The notes under the pieces: generated by a model
Database searches by the model: none
Told to the model about the DNA's origin: nothing
What the model saw: the letters and a program-made list of their open reading frames with translations, nothing else
Made by a program: the position numbers and the translations under genes
Assembly (NCBI GenBank): GCA_017554325.1
Contig: JAFZIP010000001.1
Coordinates: forward strand, 62,001 to 126,000
Direction: 5' to 3'
DNA length: 64,000 nt
DNA from: Bacteroidales bacterium
GTDB taxonomy: Bacteria; Bacteroidota; Bacteroidia; Bacteroidales; WCHB1-69
Shown here: positions 44,156 through 53,522 of the stretch, piece after piece
Numbering within the stretch: the first letter of the stretch is position 1
How the letters are laid out: each line of letters opens with the position of its first letter

Positions 44156-46303
44156 ATGCGTCCAGATTTTAGTAACGTAGATTTTAAGAAACTCCCTGAA
44201 AATCAAGAAGATTTTCGTCAATGGGAAAAAGAACACAACATATCCGCCGACTGGATGACCGCCGAGCAGATACCTGTCAAACAGGTGTATGGCACGGATG
44301 ATTTGGCTGGAATGGAACACCTCAACTACACAGCTGGTATTCCACCCTACCTGCGCGGACCCTACTCCATGATGTACGCTTTCCGTCCGTGGACCATCCG
44401 TCAGTACGCCGGTTTCTCCACCGCCGAAGAGTCCAATGCCTTCTATCGCAGAAACTTGGCTGCCGGTCAGAAGGGTTTGTCCATCGCCTTCGACTTGGCC
44501 ACACACCGTGGCTACGACTCCGACCACCCGCGCGTGGTAGGTGATGTGGGTAAAGCCGGTGTGGCCGTGGACTCCATCCTCGACATGAAGATCCTCTTCG
44601 ACCAGATTCCGTTGGACAAGATGTCCGTTTCCATGACCATGAACGGCGCTGTGCTTCCGATTCTGGCCTTCTACATCGTGGCCGCCGAAGAGCAGGGCGT
44701 GAGCATGGACCAACTGTCCGGTACTATCCAAAACGACATTTTGAAGGAATTCATGGTGCGTAACACCTACATCTATCCGCCGTTGCACTCCATGAAGATC
44801 ATCGCTGATATTTTCGAGTTCACCTCCCAGAACATGCCGAAGTTCAACTCCATCTCCATTTCCGGTTACCACATGCAGGAAGCCGGCGCCACGAGCGACA
44901 TCGAGCTGGCCTACACGCTGGCCGACGGTCTGGAGTACCTTCGCGCAGGTGTGAACGCAGGCATGAGCGTGGACGACTTCGCTCCGCGTTTGTCTTTCTT
45001 CTGGGCTGTGGGCATGAACCACTTCATGGAGATTGCCAAGATGCGCGCCGCCCGTATGCTGTGGGCCAAGATTGTAAAACAGTTCAACCCGCAGAACCCG
45101 AAATCACTGGCTTTGCGTACGCACAGCCAGACCTCTGGCTGGTCGCTCACCGAGCAAGACCCGTTCAACAACGTGTGCCGCACCTGCGTGGAAGCCATGG
45201 GCGCCGCCCTGGGACACACACAGTCACTGCACACCAACGCTCTGGACGAGGCCATCGCACTGCCTACCGACTTCTCGGCACGTATTGCGCGTAACACCCA
45301 GATCTACATTCAGGAAGAAACCAAGATTTGTAAGTCTATCGACCCGTGGGCTGGTTCCTACTACGTAGAGAGTCTCACCCACCAGATTGCCCACCGCGCT
45401 TGGAAGCACATCCAGGAGATTGAATCGCTGGGTGGCATGGCCAAGGCTATCGAAACCGGTATTCCGAAGATGCGTATCGAAGAGGCTTCCGCCCGCAAGC
45501 AGGCCCGTATCGACTCCGGCAAGGAGGCCATCATCGGCGTGAGCAAGTACAAACTGGACAAAGAAGCCCCGATTGAGACGTTGGAGGTGGACAACACCAC
45601 CGTGCGCGAGGCCCAGCTCAAGCGTCTGGCCCAGCTCCGCGCCAACCGTAATGAGGAAGAGGTGAAGGCCGCTTTGGCTGCTCTGACCGAGTGCGCCAAG
45701 ACAGGCAACGGCAATTTGCTCGACCTCTCCATCAAGGCCGCCCGCGTGCGCGCCTCCCTCGGTGAGATTTCCGATGCCCTCGAAGAAATTTACGGACGTT
45801 ACAAAGCAAAAATAAATCTGATTTCAGGCGTGTACAGTGCAGAACAACAAAACAACGCAAACTTCAAGAAAGCTTGCGAGATGTGCGATGAGTTCGCAAA
45901 GAAAGAGGGCCGTCGTCCTCGTATCATGATTGCCAAGATGGGCCAGGACGGCCACGACCGCGGCGCCAAGGTGGTGGCCACCGGTTACGCCGACATTGGC
46001 TTCGATGTGGATATGGGACCGCTGTTCCAAACTCCTGAAGAGGCTGCCAAACAAGCCGTGGAGAACGATGTGCACATTCTCGGCGTCTCCTCTCTTGCAG
46101 CTGGTCACAAGACTCTCGTGCCGCAGGTGATTGAAGAGCTCAAGAAACTGGGCCGCGAGGACATCATGGTCATCGTGGGCGGTGTGATTCCGCCGCAGGA
46201 CTACGACTTCCTCTACAAAGCCGGCGCCGCCTGTATCTTCGGACCTGGCACCGTCATCAGCGACAGCGCTATCAAGATGTTGGAAATTCTGATGCAAGAT
46301 TAA
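44156..46303 (+). CDS. mutB: Methylmalonyl-CoA mutase large (catalytic) subunit
   Basis: A 715-residue adenosylcobalamin enzyme that interconverts succinyl-CoA and methylmalonyl-CoA on the route to propionate. The substrate barrel has [20 protein letters not shown] and [14 protein letters not shown]; the C-terminal B12 domain has the lower-ligand motif DGHDRG (H600) with the downstream SSLAAGH and [10 protein letters not shown]. The small subunit mutA, normally immediately upstream in Bacteroidales, is missing: the neighbour is a divergent lipase. MeaB is at 22460. A terminator follows at 46345. Confidence 0.96.
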   Translation: MRPDFSNVDFKKLPENQEDFRQWEKEHNISADWMTAEQIPVKQVYGTDDLAGMEHLNYTAGIPPYLRGPYSMMYAFRPWTIRQYAGFSTAEESNAFYRRNLAAGQKGLSIAFDLATHRGYDSDHPRVVGDVGKAGVAVDSILDMKILFDQIPLDKMSVSMTMNGAVLPILAFYIVAAEEQGVSMDQLSGTIQNDILKEFMVRNTYIYPPLHSMKIIADIFEFTSQNMPKFNSISISGYHMQEAGATSDIELAYTLADGLEYLRAGVNAGMSVDDFAPRLSFFWAVGMNHFMEIAKMRAARMLWAKIVKQFNPQNPKSLALRTHSQTSGWSLTEQDPFNNVCRTCVEAMGAALGHTQSLHTNALDEAIALPTDFSARIARNTQIYIQEETKICKSIDPWAGSYYVESLTHQIAHRAWKHIQEIESLGGMAKAIETGIPKMRIEEASARKQARIDSGKEAIIGVSKYKLDKEAPIETLEVDNTTVREAQLKRLAQLRANRNEEEVKAALAALTECAKTGNGNLLDLSIKAARVRASLGEISDALEEIYGRYKAKINLISGVYSAEQQNNANFKKACEMCDEFAKKEGRRPRIMIAKMGQDGHDRGAKVVATGYADIGFDVDMGPLFQTPEEAAKQAVENDVHILGVSSLAAGHKTLVPQVIEELKKLGREDIMVIVGGVIPPQDYDFLYKAGAACIFGPGTVISDSAIKMLEILMQD

Positions 46304-46344
46304 TTCCGAATTGATATTTTTGAAATTCGGAAAACTCATACCAT

Positions 46345-46380
46345 GGGCAGAGCCATTGCGCTTTGCCCTTATTATTTTTG
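46345..46380 (+). terminator. Intrinsic terminator after mutB
   Basis: GGGCAGAGC, loop CATTGC, GCTTTGCCC (9 bp with one G-U pair), then TTATTATTTTTG. It overlaps the 3' end of the convergent MltD gene. Confidence 0.7.
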
Positions 46381-47970
46381 CGGGATTTTGATTTTCTGCC
46401 CTATCTGAATGGCATTGATGTTGCTGAGATGGTTGTATGATGCCAATGCCGCAGCTGTAGTGCCATACTGACGGGCAATGGACGACAGCGTGTCACCCTT
46501 CTTCACAATGTGGGTACGGACGATAGGCGCGGCAGGCGTGACTGCTGTCGTATCTTTGTTCACCACTATCGGCTCACGCACCTCGTTATTGGTACTCAGC
46601 GAATCTGTAGAAGTCACCATGGCTGTGCTGTCGGTGGGCACAGGGGCAGCTTTCACCACCACTGTGGAGCCTTTCTTGATCAACAGCTTTTGCCCCACCC
46701 TCAAACTGTTGCTGTGCAGTCTGTTTAACGATCTGATCTGGCTTACACTGACTCCATATTTGCGAGAAATCGAAGAGATGGTTTCCCCTTTGCGCACTGT
46801 ATGGTACTTGCTGGGCGTGGTTTTCACAATGTCGCCATTGGCATTGGTGGTCAAGTTCTCCTTGTTGAGGTCGCGGGCCGGACTGAAAAAGTCATTGTAG
46901 CGATGTTTCTGAATGGTGTCCTTCTGGGCAATGAAACGGAGAATATCGTTGGAGCGGAGTCGCAGGGGATATTGCTCGTTGAAGGCCGGGATGATCTCAC
47001 GTTTGTATTGAGGATTCAGAATCTTGATCTCATCCATGCTGATGCCCAGCACCTCGGAGATCTGTCCGAAATGGAGTTCCTTGTCCACCATCACCGTATC
47101 GACATCCGTGGGGATGGACAGGTGGGCGGGTGCAATGCCATAGAGGTTGTGGTAGGTCATCATGTAGTAGGCGCCGATGAAGGCAGGGAAGTAGTTTTGA
47201 GTCTCTTTGGGAAGATACGGAGAAACGCCCCAGAAGTCGGTTTTGCCGCCGGAGCGCTGGATGGCCTTGCGCACGTTGCCCGCGCCGCAGTTGTAAGCGG
47301 AAATGGCCAACCCCCAATCGTTGAAAATGTTGTATAGGTCGCGGAAGTGGCGCGCGGCGGCATCGGTGGCCTTGTATGGGTCGCGACGGTCATCCACGAA
47401 GGTGCTGACCTGCAAACCGTAAAGTTTGCCCGTGTTGTACATAAACTGCCAGATGCCCGTTGCGCCGGCGGGCGACACTGCCGTTGGATTCAAAGCGGAT
47501 TCAATGATGGTGATATACACCAACTCCTCCGGCACATTGTATTTGTCAAAAATCTCCCGCATCCAAGGATAGTAATACTGCGCCAAGCCCAATATCACAG
47601 AAGACGACCGTTGACGTTGCACGGAATAGAGCTCGATAAACCGCTTCACCTTGTCGTTATACGCCATGGGCACCGCCGTGACAATCTGCGACAACCGTTT
47701 GAAAATCATGGTGTCGTTGTTGTCGTACGCCGTGGTGTCGTCTTTGTATTTGGAGAGTACGGAGTTTTTATTGGTCAACTCGTCGCGCACATACATGAGA
47801 TTCAACATGGAATCCATCTTGCGGATCTCCTGACGGGTGAAAATATCGGAATCCGCTGTGGAAACAGAATCCATATTTGCCGCACCCTGACCTCCATCAC
47901 CTGCGTTTTGCGCATAGGCGATGCTGAAGAAAAAGATACTGCAAAGTATGGTTAAGATTCGATATTTCAT
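46372..47970 (-). CDS. Lytic transglycosylase, MltD type, with two LysM domains
   Basis: A 532-residue exported protein: signal peptide (1-20), a goose-type SLT domain at about 140-290 (ITIIESALNPTAVSPAGATG with the catalytic Glu and ISAYNCGAGNVRKAI), and two LysM domains near 395-440 and 485-530 (HTVRKGETISSISRKYG and HIVKKGDTLSSIARQYG). It cleaves peptidoglycan glycan strands. The domain order matches MltD. It lies 33 bases after the MORN gene, with a weak terminator between. Confidence 0.93.
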   Translation of the reverse strand: MKYRILTILCSIFFFSIAYAQNAGDGGQGAANMDSVSTADSDIFTRQEIRKMDSMLNLMYVRDELTNKNSVLSKYKDDTTAYDNNDTMIFKRLSQIVTAVPMAYNDKVKRFIELYSVQRQRSSSVILGLAQYYYPWMREIFDKYNVPEELVYITIIESALNPTAVSPAGATGIWQFMYNTGKLYGLQVSTFVDDRRDPYKATDAAARHFRDLYNIFNDWGLAISAYNCGAGNVRKAIQRSGGKTDFWGVSPYLPKETQNYFPAFIGAYYMMTYHNLYGIAPAHLSIPTDVDTVMVDKELHFGQISEVLGISMDEIKILNPQYKREIIPAFNEQYPLRLRSNDILRFIAQKDTIQKHRYNDFFSPARDLNKENLTTNANGDIVKTTPSKYHTVRKGETISSISRKYGVSVSQIRSLNRLHSNSLRVGQKLLIKKGSTVVVKAAPVPTDSTAMVTSTDSLSTNNEVREPIVVNKDTTAVTPAAPIVRTHIVKKGDTLSSIARQYGTTAAALASYNHLSNINAIQIGQKIKIPQK

Positions 47971-47974
47971 ATTT

Positions 47975-47995
47975 AAAAAGCCGTATTACTTACGG
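47975..47995 (-). terminator. Weak intrinsic terminator between the MORN gene and MltD gene
   Basis: On the minus strand CCGTA, loop AGTAA, TACGG, then CTTTTT. The 5-bp stem is short, so partial read-through into the transglycosylase is likely. Confidence 0.45.
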
Positions 47996-48003
47996 AGAAA
48001 ACG

Positions 48004-49524
48004 CTATTTTATTGTATAATCATTCCATTTTATTTCTTTTCCCTCACTAAATAAGGTAGTTAAGACCACAATTCCATCCTCATTATAGTAGGTCCAAGGG
48101 CCATCTTGCAGTCCTCTGACATATTTTCCGGTGGTTTTGATGTTGCCATTCTCCCAGTAGGCGATGTATTTGCCATGGCGCACACCACCGTCGTAACGGA
48201 TCTCAAAGGCTGTGTGGCCGTTTTCGTAGGTTGTTTTCCACAGGCCCTCCTGCTTGCCACCTTCGTAGCGTCCCTGTTCCACAGCCTCCCCGTTGCGATA
48301 GAGCCAGATGCCTTCTTCGTAACCGGCCACATAGTTACCTTTCACCAGTGGCGTGCCATCTTCATCATATTCCACATACATACCTTCCGCGTCGCCATCT
48401 TCATAATGGGCCACAATCATCGTGTCGCCAGTAGGATAAAACCAAATCCATTCGCCTTGTTTCTCACCCTTGCTGTTGTATTCGCCGGTAATTTCCACCG
48501 TTTTATCAATAAAGTAGAAATTCCACTCACCCACGGGCTTTGAGTTCTTGTATTTGCCCTTGGAACGGAGCTCGCCTGTGGGATAATACTCTTTCCACAA
48601 TCCCTGCCGCAGGCCGTTCATGTCAGTGATACCTTCGAAACGCATCCAGCCCTCCTCAAAAACATAGCCTTTGGTGATTTTGCCTTCGGTATCAAACTCG
48701 CGGCGGATACCGTCTTGCTTTCCGTTGTAGTAAGTGGCGATGATGGAAGGTTGTCCATTGCTGTGATAAGCCATGCGCTTCTCCAGCTGCTTGGTCTCTT
48801 TGGCATCCGTCACCAGCTGGTCGTTCTCATATTTCTCCACATAGAGGAAGTTGCCGCCCTCGTCATAGAATTTGAAGAAGCCGTGTTTCTTGCCATTGAG
48901 GAAATTGCCCTCCATTTTCAGTTGGCCGTTGTTCCAAAAGAACTTCCAACTGCCCTGCTTGAGCCCATGCTCGTCGGTGCGGTTGATACGCTCCCTCCGG
49001 CTCATTACGCCCCGGTAATAATTGGCAACGGCAATCACCAACCCTGTATGGTCGAACTCCTTGGCCATGCCGTGAGGCTTACCTTCGAAGTAGGGTACGG
49101 TCTTTTTGAGCCAACCGGCTGTGTCGTAGGTGCGCACCGCGCCTACGATGGTATCCTGTTGCCATTGCGAAACCGTATATTCCCTCGGAAAATACTGGAT
49201 TTGCTCGCCGTGCTTCTTTCCTTCCTGGTAATGGATGGTGAAACTCTTGCGTCCATCCACATAGAAGGTCCAGAGACTGTCCAACAGCAAATTCTTGCGG
49301 TTACCCTCGGACACCAATCTGCCCTTCTCATCATACGACTTCCACCAGCCGTCGGGTTGGCCATTCACTAAAAAACCCTCGCTCGACTTGACGCCGGAAG
49401 GGTAGCGGAAAATGGTGTAGCCATTGCCGGGAACCGTGTCCTGTGCGCGAACCAGAGCCAGACAGAGCAGCAGCCAAGCTGTCAGCCATACCTTATTGAT
49501 TACTATCTGAACGCCAATCCGCAT
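48004..49524 (-). CDS. Exported MORN-repeat (MORN_2 type) protein
   Basis: A 506-residue protein with a signal peptide (about 1-27, LVRAQD) and about 16 copies of a 20-25-residue beta-rich repeat (YxNGxxxxxGxY/F pattern: YYPTGELRSKGKYKNSKPVG, YYNEDGIVVLTTLF). These are MORN_2 (PF07661) repeats as in YwqK-type proteins, often annotated as antitoxin-like although no toxin is adjacent. The beta-repeat suggests a binding scaffold on the periplasmic side. Its promoter is at 49547. Confidence 0.85.
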   Translation of the reverse strand: MRIGVQIVINKVWLTAWLLLCLALVRAQDTVPGNGYTIFRYPSGVKSSEGFLVNGQPDGWWKSYDEKGRLVSEGNRKNLLLDSLWTFYVDGRKSFTIHYQEGKKHGEQIQYFPREYTVSQWQQDTIVGAVRTYDTAGWLKKTVPYFEGKPHGMAKEFDHTGLVIAVANYYRGVMSRRERINRTDEHGLKQGSWKFFWNNGQLKMEGNFLNGKKHGFFKFYDEGGNFLYVEKYENDQLVTDAKETKQLEKRMAYHSNGQPSIIATYYNGKQDGIRREFDTEGKITKGYVFEEGWMRFEGITDMNGLRQGLWKEYYPTGELRSKGKYKNSKPVGEWNFYFIDKTVEITGEYNSKGEKQGEWIWFYPTGDTMIVAHYEDGDAEGMYVEYDEDGTPLVKGNYVAGYEEGIWLYRNGEAVEQGRYEGGKQEGLWKTTYENGHTAFEIRYDGGVRHGKYIAYWENGNIKTTGKYVRGLQDGPWTYYNEDGIVVLTTLFSEGKEIKWNDYTIK

Positions 49525-49546
49525 TATACTTTTTTCAATGAGGCGG

Positions 49547-49554
49547 CAAATATA
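49547..49554 (-). promoter_or_regulatory. -7 box (TATATTTG) for the MORN gene
   Basis: Minus-strand TATATTTG 22 bases before the ATG at 49524. Confidence 0.65.
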
Positions 49555-49589
49555 TTATTTTTTGGGAAAAGAAGACGGTTCCCATATAC

Positions 49590-49623
49590 AAAAAGTGCCA
49601 TAATACAATAGTACTATGGCACT
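49590..49623 (-). terminator. Intrinsic terminator after the lipoprotein gene
   Basis: AGTGCCATA at 49615-49623 (minus strand) pairs with TATGGCACT at 49594-49602 across a 12-base loop, followed by T residues. A 16-base stretch of its sequence recurs inside the lipoprotein coding region at 49992-50007. Confidence 0.65.
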
Positions 49624-49646
49624 GTGAAAAGTATATATCCGGCTTG

Positions 49647-50099
49647 TTATTTTGAACCGTCAAATTCAATGATTTTCACGTATGTGCTTAATGCATCGGC
49701 CAACAAAGAGATTTTGTACTTAATCTCAAGGTGCAGGCTGTTTCCGCTAAAATCAGCTGTAACTTCAATGTTTTCAATCTTTTCGGTAGTAAGATCAATG
49801 TAATCATTTGCTCCTGCAATAGATTCAAGGATGGCCTTCATGTATTCTACATTGTTACTGTTGGCTTTATAGGTATTACCAGTGTAGTAATCCAAAGGAA
49901 GGCAAGCATAAAGCAATAGTCCATTGGTTGATAATGGATTTTGGGTCATCCGTACGCTTCCGTCTTTAGTTTTATTGGACGAAATGAATTTAAAAGTGCC
50001 ATAATACTTTCCAGCAAATGGGGCAGCCTCATTGTTTGTACAGGAGGATAGGCCTAATCCAAGGACTAAAACTAAAAAGATAGGGAATAATTTTTTCAT
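49647..50099 (-). CDS. Small lipoprotein of unknown function
   Basis: A 150-residue predicted lipoprotein: signal peptide with lipobox GLSSC (C20), then FAGKYYGTFKFISSNKTKDGSV and a beta-rich body without a domain I recognise. The start ATG at 50099 gives a proper lipoprotein signal and follows the promoter at 50137. It looks like the small outer-membrane calycin-like lipoproteins of Bacteroidales, but this is only a resemblance. Confidence 0.75.
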   Translation of the reverse strand: MKKLFPIFLVLVLGLGLSSCTNNEAAPFAGKYYGTFKFISSNKTKDGSVRMTQNPLSTNGLLLYACLPLDYYTGNTYKANSNNVEYMKAILESIAGANDYIDLTTEKIENIEVTADFSGNSLHLEIKYKISLLADALSTYVKIIEFDGSK

Positions 50100-50136
50100 T
50101 GTAGCGATATTTAAAAGATTATAGATTTTCAAAAGG

Positions 50137-50144
50137 CAAAAATA
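50137..50144 (-). promoter_or_regulatory. -7 box (TATTTTTG) for the lipoprotein gene
   Basis: Minus-strand TATTTTTG 37 bases before the ATG at 50099, in the short gap after the second hepT. Confidence 0.6.
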
Positions 50145-50153
50145 GTAAAAAAA

Positions 50154-50534
50154 TCAATGAGATTCCTTGTTTTCAATCCATTCATCCCATTTTGTTTCTT
50201 GAAGGTACAACGCTATTTGATCCCGAAATCCGGGAATGCTGTGTTTTGCTGTATCCCAAAGTATTTTGGGAACTATCTGTGCGTAATCGTGAACTAATAT
50301 ATGCCGCATTCCTTGAATGATCTTCCAAGGGGTTTGAGGATGTTTGTCTTTAAAATCATGGGTCAACTTATATGAGGCCTCCCCGATAATTTCTATGTTC
50401 TTCATGACAGCATAATAAGTCCGCTTGTCAGAAACAAAATCGTCAAGGGTCAGGTCTTTCACAAACCCAATAACGTTGTCGGAATATTCAAGGATGTCTT
50501 CTAACAGTCCTTTGTCTCTAATTCTTTCTCTCAT
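50154..50534 (-). CDS. hepT: HEPN-domain RNase toxin of a HEPN/MNT pair (second)
   Basis: A 126-residue HEPN/DUF86 protein with the RX4HXY motif RHILVHDY, complete. It overlaps the upstream nucleotidyltransferase by 17 bases, the same length as in the first pair at 30205-30221. The sequence is clearly diverged from the first HepT, so this is a separate acquisition and not a recent duplication. Confidence 0.88.
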   Translation of the reverse strand: MRERIRDKGLLEDILEYSDNVIGFVKDLTLDDFVSDKRTYYAVMKNIEIIGEASYKLTHDFKDKHPQTPWKIIQGMRHILVHDYAQIVPKILWDTAKHSIPGFRDQIALYLQETKWDEWIENKESH

Positions 50535-50820
50535 AAATTAATATTTTGTCTTTGTTGGCAGAATTCACGGCAAAGGGACGGAGAGATCCTTCCACAACCA
50601 AGTCAACATCTCGTCCCAACAACTCTTTCAAAGCCAAGTACATTTCACTGTATTGGAAAAGAGTGAAGGGTTTATTTGCGGAATCAGGTACAAATAATAT
50701 ATCTACATCACTCTTTGAGTTTTCCTCTCCTCGGGCAAAAGAGCCAAAAAGCCATGCTTTCAGGACCGGTTGTGTCTTGAAATAATCCGAAATAATTTTT
50801 ACCATGGCTTGAGTTCCCAT
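50518..50820 (-). CDS. mntA: MNT-type nucleotidyltransferase, antitoxin of a HEPN/MNT pair (second)
   Basis: A 100-residue minimal nucleotidyltransferase with the active site LFGSFARGEENSKSDVDILF. The ATG at 50820 (MGTQAMVKIIS) is preferred to the longer frame starting at 50850, because the -7 box at 50848-50855 would otherwise overlap the start codon. First gene of the second HEPN/MNT operon, divergent from porQ. Confidence 0.87.
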   Translation of the reverse strand: MGTQAMVKIISDYFKTQPVLKAWLFGSFARGEENSKSDVDILFVPDSANKPFTLFQYSEMYLALKELLGRDVDLVVEGSLRPFAVNSANKDKILIYERKN

Positions 50821-50847
50821 TGCTATGCGATTATAATTGAACGATGG

Positions 50848-50855
50848 CAAAGATA
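50848..50855 (-). promoter_or_regulatory. -7 box (TATCTTTG) for the second mntA-hepT pair
   Basis: Minus-strand TATCTTTG 27 bases before the ATG at 50820. Confidence 0.65.
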
Positions 50856-50922
50856 CATTTTTTTAGAAAACAAGCATTTTTTTATTGCAAATGAAATTTT
50901 ATAGAGAAAAATACATTTTTTG

Positions 50923-50930
50923 TACTTTTG
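50923..50930 (+). promoter_or_regulatory. -7 box (TACTTTTG) for porQ
   Basis: TACTTTTG ends nine bases before the porQ ATG at 50940, leaving a leader of only a few bases; the mRNA may be almost leaderless. Confidence 0.65.
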
Positions 50931-50939
50931 CACCGTCTC

Positions 50940-52040
50940 ATGAATTTTGTTAGAAGAAATATTGCGCTGTTGCTGACGATTTTGTCATTTTGTTTGTGTA
51001 CTTTTGCGCAAACAGGCGGCAGAAGTGTATATAATTTCCTTAATTTCAATTACTCAACACGCCAGATGGCCTTAGGAGGCGGTCTGATTTCTGTCTATGA
51101 CAGCGACCCGACACTCCTGATCATGAACCCCTCCTATATCGGGGAGCGTCACCATAACAATCTGGCACTGAATTTCACCGATTATTTTTCCAATGCCAAC
51201 TATCTGTCGGCATTGTACACCTACACATTCCCGAAGGCGGGCAGTTTCGCCTTCTCAGTAAAGGGCGTGCCCTACGGCAAGTTCATGGGCACTGACGCTT
51301 CAGGACAGGAAACGGGCTATTTCACTGCAGGCGACTACGCGGTAAGCCTTGGCTGGGGTCGCGAACTGTCGCCGAATTTCACCATCGGCGCCAACCTCAA
51401 CCTGCTGCTATGCACGTATGAGTCGTACACCTCTTTCGGCTTTGCCGTGGATGTGGCTGGTAGTTACCACAACCCCGACAAGCGGCTGTCGCTGACCCTT
51501 TTGGCCAAAAATATCGGCTCGGAAATAAAGCCTTTTGTGGCTGGCCAAGTGGAGTTGCCTCCATTCGATCTGCAATTGGCATTATCGCAGCGCCTCCAGC
51601 ACGTGCCCATCCGCTACCATATCTCCCTGCACTCCCTCTACCGCTGGAATATGAATTATTATGGTGACGGCAACCCCTTCCTGCAGACAGACGCCTTCAC
51701 CAACACGATAAAATACCCCTCCAAAGCCGCACAGTTCTTCGACAACTTCTTCCGACACATCATCTTCGGCATAGAGATAGAGCCCATTCAATATTTCTCC
51801 ATCCAAGCTGCCTATAATCATAATATACACCAAGAGATGAAGGTGGTTGCCCGAAACTCCTTGGCCGGGTTCTCCTACGGCCTGAACGTCAACGTCAAAG
51901 GCATCCGTTTCGGATTTTCCCGTATGCATTATGCACCGGGAGCCACACCCAACTGCTTCAATTTCGCGCTGGATTTCGGTGAACTGTCGAAGATGCACCA
52001 AACCAACAAAGCAAAAAAACTGCAAAGAATGACCGATTAA
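50940..52040 (+). CDS. porQ: Type IX secretion system protein PorQ
   Basis: A 366-residue outer-membrane beta-barrel protein with a signal peptide (1-24, cut near FAQTGG). GGRSVYNFLNFNYSTRQMALGGGL and NPSYIGERHHNNLALNFTDYFS are PorQ hallmarks. PorQ belongs to the T9SS attachment complex (with PorU, PorV and PorZ) that anchors cargo to the cell surface. Other T9SS genes are not in the window. The ATG at 50940 sits next to the promoter; an in-frame start at 50928 lies inside or just after the box. The DegT gene begins 11 bases after the stop. Confidence 0.9.
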   Translation: MNFVRRNIALLLTILSFCLCTFAQTGGRSVYNFLNFNYSTRQMALGGGLISVYDSDPTLLIMNPSYIGERHHNNLALNFTDYFSNANYLSALYTYTFPKAGSFAFSVKGVPYGKFMGTDASGQETGYFTAGDYAVSLGWGRELSPNFTIGANLNLLLCTYESYTSFGFAVDVAGSYHNPDKRLSLTLLAKNIGSEIKPFVAGQVELPPFDLQLALSQRLQHVPIRYHISLHSLYRWNMNYYGDGNPFLQTDAFTNTIKYPSKAAQFFDNFFRHIIFGIEIEPIQYFSIQAAYNHNIHQEMKVVARNSLAGFSYGLNVNVKGIRFGFSRMHYAPGATPNCFNFALDFGELSKMHQTNKAKKLQRMTD

Positions 52041-52051
52041 ATTTCGCCAAG

Positions 52052-53254
52052 ATGATTCCTTTTTCCCCTCCCCATATCGATGATGAGATTGTGAACGAAG
52101 TGGTAGCCGCCTTGCGTTCGGGATGGATAACCACCGGACCACGCACCAAACTTTTTGAGCAGAAGATTGCCGAATACTGCGGTGTGCCGCACGTACTGTG
52201 CGTCAACTCCGCCTCATCCGGACTGGAACTCATGTTGCGCTGGTTCGGCATCGGGCCCGGCGATGAGGTCATCGTGCCCGCCTATACGTACACGGCCACG
52301 GCGGAAGTGGTGGTCCACTGCGGCGCGAAACCCGTTCTGGTGGACGTAAACCCCGACTTTCTCATCTCCGTAGAAAGCATCTGCAAAGCATTGTCTCCGA
52401 AGACCAAAGTGATCATGCCAGTGGATATCGCCGGTATGCCTTGCGACTACGAGGCGATTATGGCATTGGTGAACGAAGCGGAGGTAAAAAAATGCTTCAA
52501 GCCTGCAAATGAGATTCAAAAGCAGTTAGGCCGTCCGTTGGTGCTTTCCGATGCCGCCCACTCCTTGGGCGCGTGGTACAAGGGCAAACACACGGGCGCA
52601 GTCGCTGACATTACCGTGTTCTCGTTCCACGCGGTCAAGAACCTGACAACTGCCGAGGGTGGCGCGATATGTTTAGCTTTGCCGGACACCTTTGACGCCG
52701 AAGCCATCTACAAGTACCTCAACACGTTTTCCCTGCACGGGCAATCAAAGGACGCATTGGCCAAAACACAAGTGGGCAACTGGCGCTACGATGTCTATGA
52801 GTGCGGCTACAAGTGCAACATGACCGACGTGGCCGCCGCCATGGGGTTAGTGGAACTCGCCCGCTATGACGCGATGATCCTGAAACGCCGCAAAGAAATC
52901 TTCGATGCTTATACAAATGCGTTTGGCTCCGACGACCGCTTCCAGATTCCCGAGTATGAAACGGCGGACAAAACATCATCCTACCATGTTTACGCATTGA
53001 GAATCAAGAATGTTTCCGAAGCGCAACGCGATGCCATCATGCAGCGCATCTTCGAGCAGGAGGTAAGCGTCAACGTGCACTTCATCCCGCTGCCGATGCT
53101 CACAGCATACAAAAATATGGGCTACAACATCGCCGATTACCCTGTTTCCTACGACAACTACTCCCGCGAAATCAGTCTGCCCGTCTATTACGACCTCACG
53201 GACGAGCAAGTGAGACAAGTAATTGAAGCGGTAAAAAACTCACTGTATTCATGA
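52052..53254 (+). CDS. DegT/DnrJ/EryC1/StrS family aminotransferase
   Basis: A 400-residue PLP enzyme. SSGLELMLRWFGIGPGDEVI contains the cofactor phosphate site, DAAHSLGAWYKGK holds the Asp that pairs with the pyridine, and FSFHAVKNLTTAEGG carries the PLP lysine (K186). Such enzymes aminate keto sugars for surface glycans; a partner of WlbA (WbpE-like 3-aminotransferase) or a 4-aminotransferase acting after the dehydratase is plausible, but not shown. It is 11 bases after porQ and probably shares its promoter. Confidence 0.92.
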   Translation: MIPFSPPHIDDEIVNEVVAALRSGWITTGPRTKLFEQKIAEYCGVPHVLCVNSASSGLELMLRWFGIGPGDEVIVPAYTYTATAEVVVHCGAKPVLVDVNPDFLISVESICKALSPKTKVIMPVDIAGMPCDYEAIMALVNEAEVKKCFKPANEIQKQLGRPLVLSDAAHSLGAWYKGKHTGAVADITVFSFHAVKNLTTAEGGAICLALPDTFDAEAIYKYLNTFSLHGQSKDALAKTQVGNWRYDVYECGYKCNMTDVAAAMGLVELARYDAMILKRRKEIFDAYTNAFGSDDRFQIPEYETADKTSSYHVYALRIKNVSEAQRDAIMQRIFEQEVSVNVHFIPLPMLTAYKNMGYNIADYPVSYDNYSREISLPVYYDLTDEQVRQVIEAVKNSLYS

Positions 53255-53260
53255 TTTTTT

Positions 53261-53268
53261 TATTTTTG
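53261..53268 (+). promoter_or_regulatory. -7 box (TATTTTTG) for hicBA
   Basis: TATTTTTG between the DegT stop and hicB, 35 bases before the ATG at 53304. Confidence 0.65.
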
Positions 53269-53303
53269 TAACATAAACAATGATTATCAGAAAGGAAATA
53301 ATT

Positions 53304-53522
53304 ATGGAATATACGATATTGATACACAAGGACGAAGAAAGCGGATGGTACACGGGAAAATGTGTTCAAGTTCCCGCTGCAATGAGCCAAGGCAAGACAC
53401 TTGACGAGCTGATGGATAATATGAAGGATGCTATTAGTCTTGTGTTGGATTATTACAAGGAGCAGGCACGTTCCCAACACGCCAATGACCGCGTGTTTTA
53501 TAGAAAATTAGCCATGGCATGA
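53304..53522 (+). CDS. hicB: HicB family antitoxin
   Basis: A 72-residue protein with the partial RNase H-like HicB fold: MEYTILIHKDEESGWYTGKC is the family N-terminus and TLDELMDNMKDAISLVLDYY the following helix. It neutralises HicA. The ATG at 53304 fits the family; an in-frame ATG at 53280 would add eight residues. The stop overlaps hicA's ATG (ATGA). The antitoxin gene comes first, a common order for this subtype. No DNA-binding domain is fused. Confidence 0.88.
   Translation: MEYTILIHKDEESGWYTGKCVQVPAAMSQGKTLDELMDNMKDAISLVLDYYKEQARSQHANDRVFYRKLAMA

Noticed and set aside
46304..46332. Palindrome TTCCGAATT ... AATTCGGAA as the mutB terminator
   Set aside because: It has an 11-base loop and no T run; the stem at 46345-46368 with its T-rich tail is a better terminator.
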